A stretch of DNA of 8,581 nucleotides from assembly GCA_018262385.1 (NCBI GenBank), contig JAGSPQ010000092.1, positions 1 through 8,581 of the forward strand, given 5' to 3'. Below, piece after piece: positions 5,728 through 8,581 of the stretch (within the stretch, counting starts at the first letter, position 1; every line of letters starts with the position of its first letter). The notes beneath the pieces were generated by a model. It did no database searches. It was not told the DNA's origin and saw only the letters and a list, made by a program, of their open reading frames with translations. The position numbers were made by a program, and so were the translations under genes. Source of the stretch: Myxococcaceae bacterium (GTDB lineage Bacteria; Myxococcota; Myxococcia; Myxococcales; Myxococcaceae).

Positions 5728-7980
5728 ATGGAAGTGCATCAGCTCATTGCGAACTTCGCGCCCGGCGATGCGATGGGGCAGGCGGCGGTCAACCTGCAGG
5801 CGCTGCTGCGGCGGCTGGGACACTTCGGAGAGCTGTATGCCGGCGAGGTCGCGCCCGGCTTCGGGTCGCTCGTCAAGCCCGCCGCCCAGCTGCACCCGAC
5901 GCGCGACGCGCTGGTGCTCTACCACCACGGGATCGCCTCCGAGTGGGCCGGGCGGCTGCTCCACTTCGACTGCCGGCGGGGGGTCGTCTTTCACAACGTC
6001 ACCCCGGCACGCTTCTACGCCGGGACCCGGCTGGAAGAGGCGCTGAGGTCGGGCCGTTCGCAGCTGACCGCGCTCGCCGAGGGGATGTCGCTGTCGATCG
6101 GCGTCTCTGCGCTCAACGCGATCGAGCTGCGCGAGGCCGGCCACCGGAACGTGCAGCTGGTGCCGCTGTTCGTCGAGCCCCACCGCTTCGATCCCGAGCA
6201 GATCGACCTGGTGATGAAGCGCGAGCTGAAGGTGGGCGCGCCGCTGGTGCTGTCGGTCAGCCGGGTGGTGCCGCACAAGCGGGTCGAGGATCTGCTCTCG
6301 CTCCACGCCGAGTTGCTGCGGATCCGGCCCACCGCGCGGCTGGTGGTGATCGGCGGCTACGCGGCGGGGCAGCGCGCGTTTCGGCAGCTCGCCGCCCGCG
6401 CGGAGGAGCTCGGGCGGGTCGACTTCCTCGGCAAGGTCTCCCACGGCGAGCTGGTGGCCGCCTACCGCGGGGCCGACGTCTACGTCTCGATGAGCGAGCA
6501 CGAGGGCTTCGGGGTTCCGCTGGTCGAGGCGATGGCCGCCGATCTTCCGGTGCTCGCCTTCGGAGCGGCCAGCGTCCCCTGGACGATGGGTGGCACCGGG
6601 ATCGTCTTCGACACCAAGCACTTCGCCGCCCTCGCCGAGCTGGTCGTCGCCGTCACCGAGGACGACGGGATTCGGCGGGACCTGATCGAGGGTCAGCAGC
6701 GCCGGCTCGCCGAGCTGTCGGCGGGGGCCAGCGAGGCCGCGCTCGCGCAGGCGCTGGCCACGCTTCCGCCGTCGAAGGAAGTGCGCCGCGCGCCGCGGGC
6801 GAAGCAGCAGGTGCGCAAGACGCCGCGGGTGGCGATCGTGGTTCAGCGCTTCGGCCCCCAGATCACCGGCGGCGCCGAGGCCCACGCCCGGCAGCTGGCG
6901 CTGAAGCTTTCTCCCCACGCCGACCTCACCATCCTCACCACCTGCGCGGAGGATCACCTCACCTGGGCGAACACGCTGCCCGAGGGAATCGAGGACGACG
7001 GCCCGCTGACCGTGCACCGCTTCGCCACCGAGGCACCCCGGCAGATGCGCGGCTTCAACCGGCTGTCGGACGCGGTGCTCGGCCACGGCAATGATCGGGT
7101 CACCGAGGAACACTGGCTCGCCGAGCAGGGGCCGCGGGTCCCGGATCTGCTGGCGTACCTGGCGTCGAACCGCGCGCAGTACGACGCGTTCATCTTCTTC
7201 ACCTACCTCTACACCCCGACCGCCTGGGGCGTGCCGCTGGTGGCCGACAAGGCGCTGGTCGTCCCCACCGCGCACGACGAGCCGCCGTTTCGCTTCGACG
7301 TGTTCTCCGACGTCTTCGAGCGCCCGCGGGCGCTGCTGTGCAACAGCCCCGAAGAGCAGCAGCTGATCCAGCAGCGGCACCCGCAGGCGGTGCGCACCCG
7401 GATCGTCGGGGTCGGCGTCGAGCCGCCGCGCACGCTCGACCCGAAGGGGTTCGCCCAGAAGCACGGGATCCGCGGGCCGTACCTGCTCTACGTCGGGCGG
7501 CAGGAGGCGGGGAAGGGGCTGAAGGAGCTGCTCAAGCACCACCGCGCGCTGGTGAACGACTTTCACGACGCGCCCACCCTGGTGCTCGCCGGCGGAGGCA
7601 CCCTGGAGCTCGAGGGCGAGCGGGTGCGGACGCTCGGCCGGATCAGCGAAGAGGACAAGTGGAACGGGCTGGCCGGAGCTTTGGCCGCCGTCGCGCCTTC
7701 CCGCTTCGAGAGCCTGTCGCTGCTCGCGCTCGAGGCCTTCGCGGTCGGGACCCCGCTGCTGGCCAACGCCGACTCGAGCGTGCTCGCCGGCCACGTCGAG
7801 CGCAGCGGCGCCGGAGCGACCTGGCACTCGACCTCCAGCTACCTCGAGGCGGTGCGAATCGTCGGCGAGGGCTCTTTTCGCGAGCAGGCGCTGAAGTACT
7901 CCCGCGCCTTTCGCTGGCCGAAGGTGGTAGCCGCGTTCCGCGCCGAGATTGCGCGCATCCAGAGGGACCACGCCTCGTGA
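5728..7980 (+). CDS. Two-domain GT4 glycosyltransferase fusion
   Basis: This 750-aa protein has two complete GT4 modules. Module 1 (about 1-345): HQL near the N-terminus, GDAMG (13-17), YHHGIASEWA (65-74), HNVTP (89-93), a basic SRVVPHKR donor-site loop (178-185) and EX7E with Glu259/Glu267. Residues 350-366 form a basic linker. Module 2 (about 367-745): GGAEAHARQL (381-390), TTCAEDHLTWAN (404-415), EQGPRVPDLL (466-475), FFTYLYTP (490-497), PTAHDEPP (513-520), YVGRQEAGKG (588-597) and EX7E with Glu661/Glu669. Both motif sets are characteristic of O-antigen or exopolysaccharide GT4 enzymes. Both catalytic signatures are intact, so the protein may add two sugars in succession or polymerise a repeat. 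It lacks transmembrane helices, so a cytoplasmic-membrane-face role is expected. The start is chosen because the HQL/GDAxG motif begins within a few residues. The next gene overlaps its stop by 4 bp. Donors are unknown. Confidence 0.95.
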   Translation: MEVHQLIANFAPGDAMGQAAVNLQALLRRLGHFGELYAGEVAPGFGSLVKPAAQLHPTRDALVLYHHGIASEWAGRLLHFDCRRGVVFHNVTPARFYAGTRLEEALRSGRSQLTALAEGMSLSIGVSALNAIELREAGHRNVQLVPLFVEPHRFDPEQIDLVMKRELKVGAPLVLSVSRVVPHKRVEDLLSLHAELLRIRPTARLVVIGGYAAGQRAFRQLAARAEELGRVDFLGKVSHGELVAAYRGADVYVSMSEHEGFGVPLVEAMAADLPVLAFGAASVPWTMGGTGIVFDTKHFAALAELVVAVTEDDGIRRDLIEGQQRRLAELSAGASEAALAQALATLPPSKEVRRAPRAKQQVRKTPRVAIVVQRFGPQITGGAEAHARQLALKLSPHADLTILTTCAEDHLTWANTLPEGIEDDGPLTVHRFATEAPRQMRGFNRLSDAVLGHGNDRVTEEHWLAEQGPRVPDLLAYLASNRAQYDAFIFFTYLYTPTAWGVPLVADKALVVPTAHDEPPFRFDVFSDVFERPRALLCNSPEEQQLIQQRHPQAVRTRIVGVGVEPPRTLDPKGFAQKHGIRGPYLLYVGRQEAGKGLKELLKHHRALVNDFHDAPTLVLAGGGTLELEGERVRTLGRISEEDKWNGLAGALAAVAPSRFESLSLLALEAFAVGTPLLANADSSVLAGHVERSGAGATWHSTSSYLEAVRIVGEGSFREQALKYSRAFRWPKVVAAFRAEIARIQRDHAS

Positions 7981-8426
7981 AACTGCTCGGAAAAGACATC
8001 TCGGCTTCGCAGCTGCTGCAGCAGATCTCGCAGCGCCTGGCCGCCCGCGGCCTCGAAGCTCCGGACGAAGGCCCGATTCGGATGGACGGGGCCGAGCCGC
8101 GGGTCGACCCGCTCGCCTTCAACCTCGACGCGCTCGCCGAGCACAGCGATCCGACCCGCGCCCTGCCGCTGGAGACGCACCGGGGAGGCGTCACCGGGCG
8201 GGCGGTGGTGCTGGCGAAGTGGGCCTTTCGCAAGAGCTGTCAGATCTTCATCAACGAGGCGCTGGGCCGGCAGCAGGTGTTCAACGGCCACGTGCGCGAC
8301 TCCTACGCCCAGCTGTCGGCCGAGGTGAAGCGGCTGCGCAGCCGGGTCGAGGAGCTCGAGGCGCCGGCTCCGGCCCCGCGGCCGGTCAGCCCTCCGAAGT
8401 CGAAGCGCCCCGCGCGCAAGGGTTGA
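7977..8426 (+). CDS. Small coiled-coil protein coupled to the glycosyltransferase
   Basis: GTG at 7977 overlaps the TGA of the double glycosyltransferase (GTGA), so translation is probably coupled; the product is 149 aa. The N-terminus (1-25, MKLLGKDISASQLLQQISQRLAARG) is amphipathic and helical. A low-complexity middle follows. Then comes a conserved-looking block, LAKWAFRKSCQIFINEALGR (79-98) and QQVFNGHVRDSY (99-110), which runs into a coiled coil (111-128, LSAEVKRLRSRVEELE). The tail is Pro/Lys/Arg-rich (129-149). The basic/aromatic helix, then Q-x-x-FN-x-x-V, then coiled coil resembles a helical segment often attached to methyltransferases and glycosyltransferases in O-antigen clusters, probably for membrane docking or chain-length measuring. 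Here it stands alone. A role as partner or anchor of the upstream enzyme is inference; no enzyme motif is visible. In-frame codons extend upstream to 7338, but that region is coding in the glycosyltransferase frame. Confidence 0.85.
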   Translation: MKLLGKDISASQLLQQISQRLAARGLEAPDEGPIRMDGAEPRVDPLAFNLDALAEHSDPTRALPLETHRGGVTGRAVVLAKWAFRKSCQIFINEALGRQQVFNGHVRDSYAQLSAEVKRLRSRVEELEAPAPAPRPVSPPKSKRPARKG

Positions 8427-8581
8427 GCGTCGCGCGCTCGATCTGCTCCGGCACCGTCGCGCACCCGACCGCGGTGGGGAACGCGGGCGCGCGGTAGGTC
8501 CCGAAGAGCAGGTCGGTGAGCGGGAAGGTGCCGGCGAAGTTGCGGTCGCAGTCGCGCGGATCCGCGCTGTGGTGCAGGTGG
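8386..8581 (-). CDS. Fatty acid hydroxylase / sterol desaturase family protein, C-terminal end only
   Basis: The minus strand from 8580 down to TGA at 8388-8386 encodes 64 residues beginning HLHHSADPRDCDRNF and continuing AGTFPLTDLLFGTYRAP. The HxHH-S box, followed by D-x-NF and then a DLLFGTYR run, is the signature of the C-terminal end of the fatty acid hydroxylase superfamily (sterol desaturase, C4-methyl oxidase, carotene hydroxylase relatives). In these membrane di-iron oxygenases the histidine boxes bind iron. The membrane helices and earlier histidine boxes lie beyond the right edge. The last 30 or so residues form a variable tail. The gene is convergent with the coiled-coil gene and shares 41 bp with its 3' end, so it is not part of that operon. 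The substrate cannot be assigned from this fragment. Confidence 0.85.
   Translation of the reverse strand, partial: HLHHSADPRDCDRNFAGTFPLTDLLFGTYRAPAFPTAVGCATVPEQIERATLNPCARGASTSEG

Noticed and set aside
5671..7971. Open frame of about 766 codons antisense to the double glycosyltransferase
   Set aside because: Same codon-bias artefact; its composition is biased (Arg, Gly, His) with no motif, while the plus strand carries two full GT4 domains.
7338..7976. Upstream in-frame extension of the coiled-coil gene
   Set aside because: The extension overlaps the second glycosyltransferase module and reads as Arg/Ala/Gly-rich sequence. The GTG at 7977 with 4-bp stop overlap is the natural start.
1..8581. 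CRISPR array, tRNA/rRNA, transposase or toxin-antitoxin genes
   Set aside because: No regularly spaced repeats, no cloverleaf or rRNA-like stretch, and no mobile-element protein motif was seen on either strand.

Overview
The window is very GC-rich, with strong G/C third-position bias, few gaps and frequent GTG starts. Gene content suggests a myxobacterium or other Myxococcota-like deltaproteobacterium: a Hanks-type kinase fused to WD40 propellers, a PilZ protein of the type abundant in Myxococcus, a VWA surface protein and GT4 glycosyltransferases. This is inference from gene families; no marker gene is present. Seven protein genes are supported, two of them cut by the window edges. No tRNA, rRNA, CRISPR array or insertion sequence was seen.

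Left half (1-4109): a membrane-anchored or secreted VWA protein (minus, its C-terminus runs off the left edge) is divergent from a 1014-aa transmembrane Ser/Thr kinase with about 14 WD40 blades. The 80-bp gap holds a short inverted repeat beside an A8/T8 tract, which looks like an intrinsic terminator toward the VWA gene or an operator for the kinase promoter.

Right half (4110-8581): a GT4 glycosyltransferase (minus) converges on the kinase and is divergent from a rightward cluster. The cluster is a PilZ protein (presumed c-di-GMP receptor), a 750-aa protein with two complete GT4 modules, and a 149-aa coiled-coil protein whose GTG start overlaps the preceding stop by 4 bp. Between the PilZ gene and the double glycosyltransferase lie a copy of what looks like a dispersed bacterial repeat and a 13-bp palindrome. 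At the right edge, the C-terminal 64 residues of a fatty-acid hydroxylase/sterol-desaturase-type protein lie on the minus strand. Its 3' end overlaps that of the coiled-coil gene by 41 bp.

Working model: the right half is part of a surface-polysaccharide or O-antigen region, possibly under c-di-GMP influence. The left half is a kinase signalling module with a possible extracytoplasmic VWA partner. Nothing here proves a new system. The most distinctive items are the PilZ / double-GT4 / coiled-coil cluster, the twin-propeller kinase with its divergent VWA neighbour, and the recurrent TATAAG-type hexamers 8-9 nt before start codons.
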